Shown here one piece after another: positions 18,527 through 25,990 of a stretch of 26,113 nt of DNA; within the stretch, counting starts at the first letter, position 1, and each line of letters starts with the position of its first letter. The DNA is from Proteiniphilum sp. UBA5283. GTDB taxonomy: Bacteria; Bacteroidota; Bacteroidia; Bacteroidales; Dysgonomonadaceae. The position numbers were made by a program, and so were the translations under genes. The stretch is taken from assembly GCA_002408485.1 (NCBI GenBank), contig DHSP01000066.1:1-26113 (forward strand), written 5' to 3'. Under the pieces are notes generated by a model. The model did no database searches. It was not told the DNA's origin and was given only the letters and a program-made list of their open reading frames with translations.

Positions 18527-18628
18527 CTTGGATTGGTCAACCTGAGCCCTCTTGCCCGGTTCCGGATAGTCGCACAGCAGATCGTCCACCTTCCTGTCCG
18601 GCGGGATATCGCACCTATTTCTGCTCAT
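18494..18628 (-). pseudogene. Truncated DUF1858-like gene at the block boundary
   Basis: On the - strand an ATG at 18628 overlaps the last 14 bases of the DUF438 gene, a spacing typical of translational coupling, and opens a 44-codon frame. Its start, with DIPPDRKVDDLLCDYPE, resembles the opening of DUF1858 domains (an Ile-Thr/Pro-x-Asp stretch, then a Leu-Leu-x-x-Tyr-Pro-Glu motif). DUF1858 is a small domain often found with DUF438/hemerythrin proteins. After that the frame loses the resemblance and runs into the 3' end of the esterase gene on the other strand, with a sharp fall in GC. I read it as the 5' remnant of a gene cut by the arrival of the neighbouring segment. A chance small frame cannot be excluded. 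Confidence 0.5.
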
Positions 18629-19853
18629 ACGATAACAGACGCTGATCCCCTTCGAGCTGCCTTAGCCGGGTGATGTCCTGGGTGACCTCCACCACGCCGA
18701 GATATTCTCCCTCATTGCTGCGTACGGCTGTGTACTCGATGTAGACAAACCTGGTCTTCATGAACGACGACATCCAGAAGACCGCTTTGTTCTCCTTACC
18801 GCTTTTGAAGTCGTTGAGAATCTGCTCCACAATATGAACGCTGCCGGGTGGGTGGCACATGCGCACGTCGCGCCCCAGGATGGCGCGGTTGCGTTCGAAC
18901 ACCCTGTTGGGACTGTGCGAGAAAAAACGCACCTTGTCGTTCTTGTCCACGAAGGTGATGTCGATGGGAAGGTGCAGGAAGAGCGCCTCCAGCTCGCCGA
19001 GGTCAAAGGCCCCCGACGAGAGGCGTATGGCATTGGCCGTCACATACTCCTTTTTCTCCGCCTGCATGCCCGCCGGCTTCCACTCCTCCTCCGGGTCGAT
19101 CAGGCAATAGCCGAATTCGCCCGTCTCGTTATAGATTTTATACCACTCCTCTTCGGTGAGGGTATCCATTGCCATGGGGAGCAGGATCTCCTCCTCCTTC
19201 ATGATCATGCCCTCCAGCATCTCCACCGTGTGGTCAAGCACCAGCTCTGCCAGCGAGCGCAGCTCTTCCGCGCTTTTCAAGGGTGCGGTGAGGGCCTCGT
19301 GTGCGTTCTTCAGCAACGCACGCGTCTCGTCGTGTTTGCCCCACATCACTTTCGGAGGGCCTGTAATCAGATGCTTCTCCAGGAAGGGAAAGAGCAGGTA
19401 CTCCTTGCGCAGGTAGTGCTTCTCCACGTCCGAGAAGTTGTTGAAGAGCGTGCGCAGCTGCATCACGTATCCCGGTACCTGGCTGTCGCTTATCTGTCCA
19501 ATTTGCTCCTTCACCGTGTGGTAGCTGTCAATCTCCTTCTTCAGGGCGATGTTTTCCTTTCTGAAGGTATCTACGGGATGACCCGCAGGGATGGGGGCCG
19601 CCCCCTGCAGGTCGATGCTTCCGTCGAGTACCGCCGTGTGCAGGTCGCAAAAGTCGAGGATCTCCTCTTCTGTGAGCGCGTTGCTGTTAATCAGTTCCTG
19701 CTCCACTTCTACCACCTCGTTGTAGGGGATTTGTTGCAGGGCGTTGATTAGCTGTTGACGCAAAACTTCCGCGTTCTCGCCTTCGTGTAACCGGAGCAAG
19801 AGGTGCTTGAGCAGTTCTTTGCGTTGCGATGAGTTGTCGATCAGTTCGCTCAT
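18615..19853 (-). CDS. DUF438 - hemerythrin (HHE) - PAS domain protein
   Basis: A 412-residue soluble protein without signal peptide. Residues about 5-85 match DUF438 (QRKELLKHLLLRLHEGE). Residues about 92-235 form a hemerythrin-like four-helix bundle with candidate iron ligands His92 (GHPVDTF), His146, His161, His174 (GKHDE), His208 and Glu222 (MKEEEILLPMA). Residues about 285-405 form a PAS domain (FVDKNDKVRFFSH, then EYLGVVEVTQDIT). Such proteins are thought to bind O2 or NO through a di-iron or heme site and to act in anaerobic or nitrosative stress sensing. The gene lies 79 bases downstream of hcp on the same strand, which fits that role. It also has its own -7 box candidate. Product family is clear; the signal sensed is inferred. 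Confidence 0.92.
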   Translation of the reverse strand: MSELIDNSSQRKELLKHLLLRLHEGENAEVLRQQLINALQQIPYNEVVEVEQELINSNALTEEEILDFCDLHTAVLDGSIDLQGAAPIPAGHPVDTFRKENIALKKEIDSYHTVKEQIGQISDSQVPGYVMQLRTLFNNFSDVEKHYLRKEYLLFPFLEKHLITGPPKVMWGKHDETRALLKNAHEALTAPLKSAEELRSLAELVLDHTVEMLEGMIMKEEEILLPMAMDTLTEEEWYKIYNETGEFGYCLIDPEEEWKPAGMQAEKKEYVTANAIRLSSGAFDLGELEALFLHLPIDITFVDKNDKVRFFSHSPNRVFERNRAILGRDVRMCHPPGSVHIVEQILNDFKSGKENKAVFWMSSFMKTRFVYIEYTAVRSNEGEYLGVVEVTQDITRLRQLEGDQRLLSYEQK

Positions 19854-19879
19854 GATGTTCTTATTAGCAAGTTATTCGG

Positions 19880-19887
19880 CAAATATA
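19880..19887 (-). promoter_or_regulatory. Promoter -7 box candidate for the DUF438 gene
   Basis: On the - strand this reads TATATTTG, an exact fit to the Bacteroidetes -7 consensus TAnnTTTG, 27 bases before the DUF438 start and inside the gap after hcp. It suggests the gene can be transcribed apart from hcp. A -33 element is not clear. Confidence 0.5.
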
Positions 19888-19932
19888 CAATTTGGAATCA
19901 ATAAAAATAGCAGCTTCTCTGTTAATTTATGC

Positions 19933-21591
19933 TCAGGCGCTGAGCATCACTTTCATGTCTTCGTCCACCTCCGTGATTCCGGCAATGCCGAAGTTGTTTA
20001 CCAACACGTTCACCACGTTGGGCGAGAGGAATGCCGGCAGGGTGGGCCCGAGATGAATGTTTTTCACTCCCAGGAAGAGCAGAGCCAGCAGTACAATCAC
20101 TGCCTTCTGTTCGTACCAGGCAATGTTGTAGGCAATGGGCAGGTCGTTCAGGTCGTTCAGGCCAAATGCCTCCTTGAGAGCCAGCGCGATCCTCACCAAC
20201 GAGTAGCTGTCGTTGCATTGTCCGGCGTCGAGTACGCGGGGGATGCCATTGATGTCTCCCAGGGGCAGCTTGTTGTAGCGGTACTTGGCACATCCGGCGG
20301 TAAGGATCACCGTATCCTTGGGGAGTCTTTCGGCAAACTCGGTATAATAATTACGCCCTTTCACCCGTCCGTCGCAGCCGGCCATCACGAAGAATTTGCG
20401 GATGGCGCCTGTCTTTACGGCGTCCACCACCTTGTCGGCCAGTGTAATCACCTGGTTGTGAGCAAATCCACCCGTGATCTCTCCCGTTTCGATCTCTTTC
20501 GGCGAAGCACATTTTTTTGCATGTTCAATCATGGCCGAGAAATCCTTGGGTTGTCCCTCTTTCCGGTCCCCGATATGCTTGAATCCTTCAAATCCCGAGG
20601 CGCCTGTGGTGTAGACCCTGTCGCCGTATGTCGATGATTTCTTCGGGGGCACAATGCAGTTGGTGGTGAAGAGGATCACTCCGTTGAAGTTTTCAAAATC
20701 TTCGGTCTGGTGCCACCACGAGCTACCGTAGTTGCCGACGAAGTGGTCGTATTTCTTGAAGGCAGGGTAGTAGTTTGCCGGCAGCATCTCGCTGTGGGTA
20801 TATATATCCACGCCGGTACCTTCGGTCTGCTTGAGCAGCTCCTCCATATCTTTCAGGTCGTGTCCGCTGATCAGGATGCCCGGGTTGTTGCGCACGCCCA
20901 GGTTCACCTTTGTGATCTCCGGATGCCCGTAGCTGGAGGTATTTGCCTGGTCGAGGAGTGCCATTACCTCCACGCCGTATTTGCCGGTCTCGAGTGCCAG
21001 GGCAGTCAGTTCATCGGCCGACAGGGAGTCGTCTGTTACGGCCACCAGCGCCCGTTGGGTGAACGCATAAATCGTATCCTGCTCCTGTCCCAGGTTGAAC
21101 GCATGCTCTGCATAGGCAGCCATACCCTTCAGCCCGTAGGTTGTCAGCTCGCGCAGGGAGCGGATGTCTTCGTTGTCACAGGCCAGTATGCCCACTTCGA
21201 GCGCTTTTTCAGCCATCTCCTCCTCGGTCTCGCCTGTCCAGAATGCCCCGTCGAAGGTGATTCCCTCCACCGATCCTCCGGCAGCGATCAATCGTTCTTT
21301 CGCGGCGTTTCTCATCTCGTACGCCATCAAAATACGTGTGATAAATCTGCTTTTGTCGAAGTTGGCGTTGGTGATGGTCATGAAGAGGCTGTCGGTGATA
21401 AACCGGTTGATCTGAGGAATTTCAATTCCCAGTCCTCTCAGGCGCACCGTGTAGTGTGAGATTCCCTTGCAGAGGAACATCAGCAGGTCCTGCAAGTTAG
21501 CCACATCGGCCGTTTTTCCGCAGACACCCCTCACGGTACATCCCTCGTTCTTACTGGTTTCCTGACACTGGTAGCAAAACATTTTTTCCAT
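19933..21591 (-). CDS. hcp: Hybrid cluster protein (hydroxylamine reductase / S-nitrosylase)
   Basis: A 552-residue cytoplasmic iron-sulfur enzyme. Hcp reduces hydroxylamine in vitro and serves in NO detoxification. All expected ligands are visible. The N-terminal cluster is held by Cys6, Cys9, Cys18 and Cys24, the compact CxxC...C...C spacing of anaerobes. The hybrid cluster is held by His244 (GHDL), Glu268 (HSEM), Cys312 (TNCIVPP), Cys406 (AGCDG), Cys434 (AGCAKY), Cys459 (GQCND) and Glu494 (WYEQK). These positions coincide with the published Desulfovibrio vulgaris numbering as I recall it. The start ATG at 21591 gives MEKMFCYQC; an internal ATG three codons later is possible. It is transcribed divergently from a Crp/Fnr regulator, with a palindrome between them. 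Identification is very firm. Confidence 0.98.
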   Translation of the reverse strand: MEKMFCYQCQETSKNEGCTVRGVCGKTADVANLQDLLMFLCKGISHYTVRLRGLGIEIPQINRFITDSLFMTITNANFDKSRFITRILMAYEMRNAAKERLIAAGGSVEGITFDGAFWTGETEEEMAEKALEVGILACDNEDIRSLRELTTYGLKGMAAYAEHAFNLGQEQDTIYAFTQRALVAVTDDSLSADELTALALETGKYGVEVMALLDQANTSSYGHPEITKVNLGVRNNPGILISGHDLKDMEELLKQTEGTGVDIYTHSEMLPANYYPAFKKYDHFVGNYGSSWWHQTEDFENFNGVILFTTNCIVPPKKSSTYGDRVYTTGASGFEGFKHIGDRKEGQPKDFSAMIEHAKKCASPKEIETGEITGGFAHNQVITLADKVVDAVKTGAIRKFFVMAGCDGRVKGRNYYTEFAERLPKDTVILTAGCAKYRYNKLPLGDINGIPRVLDAGQCNDSYSLVRIALALKEAFGLNDLNDLPIAYNIAWYEQKAVIVLLALLFLGVKNIHLGPTLPAFLSPNVVNVLVNNFGIAGITEVDEDMKVMLSA

Positions 21592-21630
21592 ATTTTATTA
21601 TCTTTTTGTGGTGATTTCTGATAACCGTTG

Positions 21631-21638
21631 CAAAAATA
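21631..21638 (-). promoter_or_regulatory. hcp promoter -7 box
   Basis: On the - strand it reads TATTTTTG (TAnnTTTG consensus), 39 bases before the hcp ATG. The expected start of transcription would be near 21625-21627. The -33 region lies next to the palindrome at 21660-21675, consistent with an activator-assisted promoter. Confidence 0.55.
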
Positions 21639-21659
21639 TTGCTTCCAACATCCGATTCC

Positions 21660-21675
21660 TGTAACCGAGGTTACA
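21660..21675. promoter_or_regulatory. Crp/Fnr-type operator palindrome (probable HcpR site)
   Basis: TGTAACC and GGTTACA form perfect 7-base arms around a 2-base centre GA. The symmetry and size fit a Crp/Fnr dimer site. It lies between hcp and the divergent regulator gene. With the -7 box at 21631-21638, its centre falls about 41-42 bases upstream of the expected hcp transcription start, the class II activator position. Confidence 0.7.
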
Positions 21676-21814
21676 TCCCCGAATATTTAACATACTTTGG
21701 GATGTGTGCCCGAAAACGGTTTTTCCCCGAGGTGTAATTCATCGAGTACCGATACTATAACCATCTGTACGAAATATTTTGTGCGGATATTTTTATGCTC
21801 TTTTCATTTTATCC

Positions 21815-21822
21815 TATCTTTG
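21815..21822 (+). promoter_or_regulatory. Promoter -7 box for the Crp/Fnr regulator gene
   Basis: TATCTTTG matches TAnnTTTG exactly and lies 15 bases before the regulator ATG. The leader would be very short. No strong ribosome binding site is seen, which is common in Bacteroidetes. Confidence 0.5.
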
Positions 21823-21837
21823 TGAGTAAACAAGACC

Positions 21838-22503
21838 ATGGCCGTATACGATTTATCATCCTGCCCGCTTTTCTTTCATCTCACTCCGGATGAAACAGAA
21901 AAGATACTGGAACGCGCCGTAAGCGAAGCGCGCACGGTAGAGAAAGGCAATTACGTGGTCCGGCAGGGCGATCAGGTCCATCACCTTATCCTGCTGGTGA
22001 AGGGGCTCGTGCGCACGGAGATGGTGACCAAGGAGGGCAATGTGCTGGAAATAGAATTCATTGAACCTGTGAGGCCGCTGGCGCCCGCTTTCCTGGTTGC
22101 TGCCGAAAGCCGGTACCCGGTGGATGTGATCACCATGGAAGAAACGGTTTTTTACCTTATCCCCAAGCCGGTATGGCTGAAAGAGATGATGCTGAACGAA
22201 ACGCTGATGACCAATTTCATGCGGGTAAACTCCAACATGACGGTTTTTCTTTCCAAGAAGGTGCAGATGATGTCGATCAAGAGTTTGAAAGGAAAGCTAT
22301 CGCTCTATATCCTTGAAAACACCACGGTTCAGACACCGTCGTTCGTCGTCAGGAGAACGCAGGCACAGCTGGCAGAGTATTTCGGGGTTCAACGTCCGTC
22401 GCTGGCCCGCACCCTCGGTGAGCTCATCCGGGAGGGCGCCATTCAACTTTACAAGCGAGAGCTCACCGTGCTGGACCGTCGCAAGCTGGAGGAGATGGTA
22501 TAG
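21838..22503 (+). CDS. Crp/Fnr-family transcription regulator, probable HcpR
   Basis: A 221-residue protein of normal family length. The N-terminal cyclic-nucleotide-binding-like beta-roll covers about 10-120 (KGNYVVRQGD, then HHLILLVKGLVRTEMV). A long dimer helix follows, and a Crp-type winged helix-turn-helix covers about 150-218 (RTQAQLAEYFGVQRPSLART). No FNR-type N-terminal cysteine cluster is present, since the only Cys is Cys9, so the signal is probably sensed another way. HcpR proteins of Porphyromonas are reported to bind heme and sense NO. Its divergent position beside hcp and the palindrome between them make HcpR the best name, regulating hcp and perhaps the DUF438 gene. The HcpR assignment is by context. 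Confidence 0.92.
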   Translation: MAVYDLSSCPLFFHLTPDETEKILERAVSEARTVEKGNYVVRQGDQVHHLILLVKGLVRTEMVTKEGNVLEIEFIEPVRPLAPAFLVAAESRYPVDVITMEETVFYLIPKPVWLKEMMLNETLMTNFMRVNSNMTVFLSKKVQMMSIKSLKGKLSLYILENTTVQTPSFVVRRTQAQLAEYFGVQRPSLARTLGELIREGAIQLYKRELTVLDRRKLEEMV

Positions 22504-22566
22504 CGGGTGGAGAAGGTGTAAAAAATGATTTAATTGGTAAAAAACAGTTTAAAAAGAATAAAAGCC

Positions 22567-22574
22567 TATATTTG
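22567..22574 (+). promoter_or_regulatory. Promoter -7 box for the Gfo/Idh/MocA gene
   Basis: TATATTTG matches TAnnTTTG and lies 45 bases before the ATG at 22620, within an AT-rich 116-base gap after the regulator gene. It indicates that the oxidoreductase is transcribed independently of the regulator. Confidence 0.5.
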
Positions 22575-22619
22575 TATCAGAAAAGAAAAAAGTTACGTAC
22601 TTTAATTATTATCTAAGAC

Positions 22620-23942
22620 ATGAGTAATCAATTATCAAGAAGAAAATTTATCAAGACAGCCGCTGTGGGTGCGGTTGGGGTAGCCGTTTTCCCGCAGTTT
22701 CTCGCTTCGTGCAAACAGAACAAGGCGGCTGGAGGTGACGAAGGCATTATTCGTCTCGGATTTATTGGTTTGGGTCGGCAGTCCATGTACCTGTTAAACG
22801 GGTATCTCGGAATTCCGGGCGTACAGGTTGTGGCCGGGAGTGATGTGTATGGCATCAAGAGAGAACGTTTTCTGAAAAGGGTCACCGATTATTACGCAAC
22901 GGCAGAGCAGGAAGTGAGTGTGGAGCTGTACGAAGACTACAAAGATCTGATTGCCCGCACAGACATCGATGCTGTGGTGATTGCCACGCCCGATCACTGG
23001 CACGCATTCATGGCGATTGACGCAGCCAAGGCCAAGAAAAACATCTATCTGGAGAAACCCCTCACCTTTACCATTAAGGAGGGACAGATGCTGGTGAAGG
23101 CGGTGCGCGATAACGGAGTTATTTTGGGCGTTGGCAGTCAGCAACGTTCCGATGTTAATTTCCAGCATGCCGTGAAGATGGTGCAGGAAGGGAAGATTGG
23201 CAAGATTGAGCGGGTGAATGCCTATGTAGGTGGGCCTCCCACACCGTATGACCTGCCGGAAGAACCCGTGCCGGCCGATTTGAACTGGCCGTTGTGGCTG
23301 GGCCCTTCGGAGTATGTTCACTACAACTCACAGCTGAATCCTCCTATCTCCCTCAATCCCGAGCAGAACGAGCAGTTCTGGGGTGGGTGGCGCTGGTACA
23401 AGGAGCTGGGCGGCGGTTTCACCACCGACTGGGGAGCCCACATGTTCGATATTGCCCAGTGGGGACTGGGGATGGACGAGAGCGGCCCGGTCGAGGTCAT
23501 TCCTGCCGGTTTCGAAGATACGCAATTTCTCACCTATAAATATGCGAGCGGTGTGGTCATGACCGAGGAGCCGTTCAACGAGAAGAAGACCAAGGGCGTG
23601 AAGTTCTGGGGCGATAAAGGATGGATTGAAGTGTCGAGGGAACATTTCCTTGCTTCCGACGAGAGCCTGCTTCCTCCCACGGTAGAAGTCGCTGAGGGCG
23701 CTTACGAAACTAAAATTCCGCATCTGGAGAACTTCGTCAACGCATTGAAGACAAAGACCGATCCGGTGGTACCTGTGGAGATCGGGCATCGTTCCTGCAC
23801 GGTATGTACGCTGGGTAACATTGCCTACGACCTGGGCCGCCCCATCAAGTGGGATCCTGCTGCCGAGAAGTTTGTGGACGATCCCGAAGCAGATGCACAC
23901 CGGTTATTCAACAAGACCTACAGCGAAGGGTATACGCTCTGA
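22620..23942 (+). CDS. Tat-exported Gfo/Idh/MocA-family oxidoreductase
   Basis: A 440-residue protein. It begins with a twin-arginine signal, SRRKFIK (Arg7-Arg8), followed by a hydrophobic stretch and a lipobox-like LASC (Cys31), so it is probably folded with its NAD(P) cofactor, exported by Tat and lipid-anchored. The Rossmann fold starts at about 45 with GFIGLGRQ. The family's EKPLT motif is present, whose Lys is the usual catalytic residue, as is DHWHAFMAIDAAKAKK. The C-terminal Gfo/Idh/MocA domain follows to the end. In Bacteroidetes such proteins act on sugars, some as glycosidases that use NAD in a hydride-shuttle mechanism. The substrate here is unknown. It ends just before a strong terminator. 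Confidence 0.94.
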   Translation: MSNQLSRRKFIKTAAVGAVGVAVFPQFLASCKQNKAAGGDEGIIRLGFIGLGRQSMYLLNGYLGIPGVQVVAGSDVYGIKRERFLKRVTDYYATAEQEVSVELYEDYKDLIARTDIDAVVIATPDHWHAFMAIDAAKAKKNIYLEKPLTFTIKEGQMLVKAVRDNGVILGVGSQQRSDVNFQHAVKMVQEGKIGKIERVNAYVGGPPTPYDLPEEPVPADLNWPLWLGPSEYVHYNSQLNPPISLNPEQNEQFWGGWRWYKELGGGFTTDWGAHMFDIAQWGLGMDESGPVEVIPAGFEDTQFLTYKYASGVVMTEEPFNEKKTKGVKFWGDKGWIEVSREHFLASDESLLPPTVEVAEGAYETKIPHLENFVNALKTKTDPVVPVEIGHRSCTVCTLGNIAYDLGRPIKWDPAAEKFVDDPEADAHRLFNKTYSEGYTL

Positions 23943-23983
23943 CAGGAACACAATCAGGCTGGTATCGCATAGCCGTAATAAAG

Positions 23984-24013
23984 AACAAAAGCTGCCGACT
24001 GGCAGCTTTTGTT
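23984..24013. terminator. Bidirectional intrinsic terminator
   Basis: A perfect 13-bp stem, AACAAAAGCTGCC against GGCAGCTTTTGTT, encloses the 4-base loop GACT. T-rich sequence follows the stem base on either strand. It sits between the converging oxidoreductase (+) and aspS (-) genes and can end both transcripts. Confidence 0.85.
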
Positions 24014-24017
24014 GCAT

Positions 24018-25775
24018 TTATACTGTTTGCTGAGGCTTGAGCATGATGCCCAGTTCATCCAGTTGTTCCTGCTCCACTTGCGACGGGGCGTCAATCATCA
24101 TATCGCGACCCGCGTTGTTTTTGGGGAAGGCAATGCAGTCACGTATGCTGTCGAGTCCCGCAAAGATGGAGACGAAGCGGTCCAGTCCGAAGGCTATTCC
24201 CCCGTGGGGAGGAGCGCCGTACTTAAAGGCGTTCATCAGAAATCCGAATTGTTCCTGTGCCCTTTCTTCGGTGAAGCCCAGCACGGAGAACATCTTCTTT
24301 TGCAGGGCGCTGTCGTGGATACGGATCGACCCGCCACCAATTTCCACGCCGTTGATCACCATGTCATAGGCATTGGCCCGCACTGCCCCCGGATCCGAAT
24401 CGAGCAAGGAGATATCCTCCGGTTTGGGAGAGGTGAACGGGTGATGTTTCGCGAAGTAGCGGTTCAGCTCCTCGTCCTTCTCCAGGAGGGGGAAGTCCAC
24501 CACCCAGAGGCATTTGTAGTTGTTTTTGTCTCTCAGTCCGAGGCGCGATCCCATCTCCAGGCGCAGTTCGGAGAGTTGTTTCTGTGTTTTCTCCGTCTCC
24601 CCCGCCAGCATCAGGATCAGGTCTCCCGGTTTGGCGTTGCACTTTTCGGCCCACTTTTTCAGGGCCTCTTCGTTGTAGAACTTATCCACCGACGACTTGA
24701 GTGTTCCGTCCCCGTTGTAGCGGAGGTATATGAGTCCTTTGGCACCAATTTGTGGCCGTTTCACGAAGTCGGTCAGCTCGTCCAGCTGTTTGCGCGTATA
24801 GGAGGCACACCCTTCGGCACAGATGGCACCCACATATTCGGCGGTGTCGAACACCACAAAGTCGTGCCCCGTGGTCAGCTCCTTCATTTCGGTGAAGGTC
24901 ATCCCGAAGCGCGTATCCGGCTTGTCCGACCCGTAGAGGCGCATGGCATCGGCGTAGCTGATGCGGGGAAAGTCCGGGATCTCGATTCCTTTTATTGTTT
25001 TGAAGAGATGCTTTGTGAGCCCTTCAAAGGTATTCAGCACATCCTCCTGTTCCACGAACGACATTTCGCAGTCAATCTGCGTGAACTCCGGCTGGCGGTC
25101 GGCCCTCAGGTCCTCGTCGCGAAAACACTTCACGATCTGGAAGTATCGGTCGAAACCCGATACCATCAGCAGCTGTTTGAAGAGCTGGGGCGACTGTGGC
25201 AGGGCGTAGAACTCGCCCTGGTTCATGCGAGAGGGGACAATGAAGTCGCGTGCCCCTTCGGGCGTGGAGCCGATCAGCACCGGCGTCTCCACCTCCAGGA
25301 AAGCCCGCTCGTCGAGGTATCGTCGAGTCTCGAACGCCATCCGGTGACGCAGCTCCAGGTTCTGGCGCACCACGTTGCGTCGCAGGTCCAGGTATCGGTA
25401 TTTCATTCGCAGCTCGTCGCCTCCGTCCGTTTCCGTTTCGATGGTGAAGGGCGGTGTTTGGGATGCATTCAGTACAGTCAGTTTGGCGACGATGATTTCG
25501 ATGTCGCCGGTAGGGATGTGCGAATTCTTGCTGGAGCGTTCCTTCACGGTTCCCGAGACCTGTATCACCCACTCGCGGCCCAGTTTGTTAGCCTGTTCGC
25601 AAAGCTCGTGATCCACCTCCTGGTTGAACGACAGCTGTGTGATGCCATAGCGGTCTCGCAGGTCGATGAACGTCATGCCGCCCATCTTCCTGATTTTGGA
25701 TACCCAGCCGGCCAGGGTCACCTCTCTGTTTGCATCGGCCAGCCTCAGTTCGCCGCACGTACTGTTTCTATACAT
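24018..25775 (-). CDS. aspS: Aspartyl-tRNA synthetase
   Basis: A 585-residue bacterial-type class IIb synthetase that charges tRNA-Asp. The N-terminal OB-fold anticodon-binding domain (about 1-110, starting with MYRNSTCGELR and GWVSKIRKMGG) is followed by the catalytic core. Motif 2 is FRDEDLRADRQPEFTQID, beginning at about residue 218. The bacterial insertion (GAD) domain covers about 300-420. Motif 3 is GIAFGLDRFV near the C-terminus. Length and order are normal and no damage is seen. The start at 25775 gives the standard N-terminus. Its 3' end abuts a bidirectional terminator. Whether it is discriminating for tRNA-Asp alone cannot be decided here. Confidence 0.98.
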   Translation of the reverse strand: MYRNSTCGELRLADANREVTLAGWVSKIRKMGGMTFIDLRDRYGITQLSFNQEVDHELCEQANKLGREWVIQVSGTVKERSSKNSHIPTGDIEIIVAKLTVLNASQTPPFTIETETDGGDELRMKYRYLDLRRNVVRQNLELRHRMAFETRRYLDERAFLEVETPVLIGSTPEGARDFIVPSRMNQGEFYALPQSPQLFKQLLMVSGFDRYFQIVKCFRDEDLRADRQPEFTQIDCEMSFVEQEDVLNTFEGLTKHLFKTIKGIEIPDFPRISYADAMRLYGSDKPDTRFGMTFTEMKELTTGHDFVVFDTAEYVGAICAEGCASYTRKQLDELTDFVKRPQIGAKGLIYLRYNGDGTLKSSVDKFYNEEALKKWAEKCNAKPGDLILMLAGETEKTQKQLSELRLEMGSRLGLRDKNNYKCLWVVDFPLLEKDEELNRYFAKHHPFTSPKPEDISLLDSDPGAVRANAYDMVINGVEIGGGSIRIHDSALQKKMFSVLGFTEERAQEQFGFLMNAFKYGAPPHGGIAFGLDRFVSIFAGLDSIRDCIAFPKNNAGRDMMIDAPSQVEQEQLDELGIMLKPQQTV

Positions 25776-25808
25776 ATGATATCTGTTTATTTTGCGTTTT
25801 TAGTAGTG

Positions 25809-25816
25809 CAAATGTA
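25809..25816 (-). promoter_or_regulatory. aspS promoter -7 box
   Basis: On the - strand this reads TACATTTG, matching TAnnTTTG, 33 bases before the aspS start. A -33 element is not obvious in the upstream AT-rich run. Confidence 0.5.
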
Positions 25817-25888
25817 CATAATTCTTGCGTTATACGGATGTTTACACAAAAAAAGGCAGGAAGATTTGAGATTGTCAGAATAAAAACG

Positions 25889-25921
25889 TACTTTTGCACC
25901 CACATTTTGCAAATATCTTTG
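25889..25921 (+). promoter_or_regulatory. Promoter region of the tRNA-Pro gene
   Basis: TATCTTTG at 25914-25921 fits TAnnTTTG, and a TTTG at 25893-25896 lies 17 bases upstream as a possible -33 element. TACTTTTG at 25889-25896 fits the -7 consensus as well, so two alternative starts are possible. Transcription would run into the tRNA about 65-95 bases downstream. Confidence 0.45.
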
Positions 25922-25990
25922 AGGGATGCAGCGTACGTATGTTCGCTCCTCCCTTGAAAAAGAGAGTTCGGAAACGTTTATATATATTTT

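Noticed and set aside
18527..18625. Search for integrase, insertion-sequence ends, direct repeats or an attachment site at the composition boundary
   Set aside because: No transposase or integrase frame, terminal inverted repeat or tRNA is visible here, so no mobile element can be named even though the boundary looks abrupt.
18834..19751. Open frame of 305 codons on the + strand opposite the DUF438 gene
   Set aside because: It is antisense to a well-supported gene in GC-rich DNA, shows no domain pattern, and its codons are fixed by the opposite strand.
21673..21705. Inverted repeat ACATCCC / GGGATGT with a 19-base spacer next to the HcpR-like palindrome
   Set aside because: The arms are short and the spacer long, and it partly overlaps the better palindrome. 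I could not tell it from chance.
24009..25883. Long open frame of 624 codons on the + strand opposite aspS
   Set aside because: It mirrors the full aspS gene, and its translation is a composition-driven complement with no recognisable domain. AspRS motifs on the - strand are complete.
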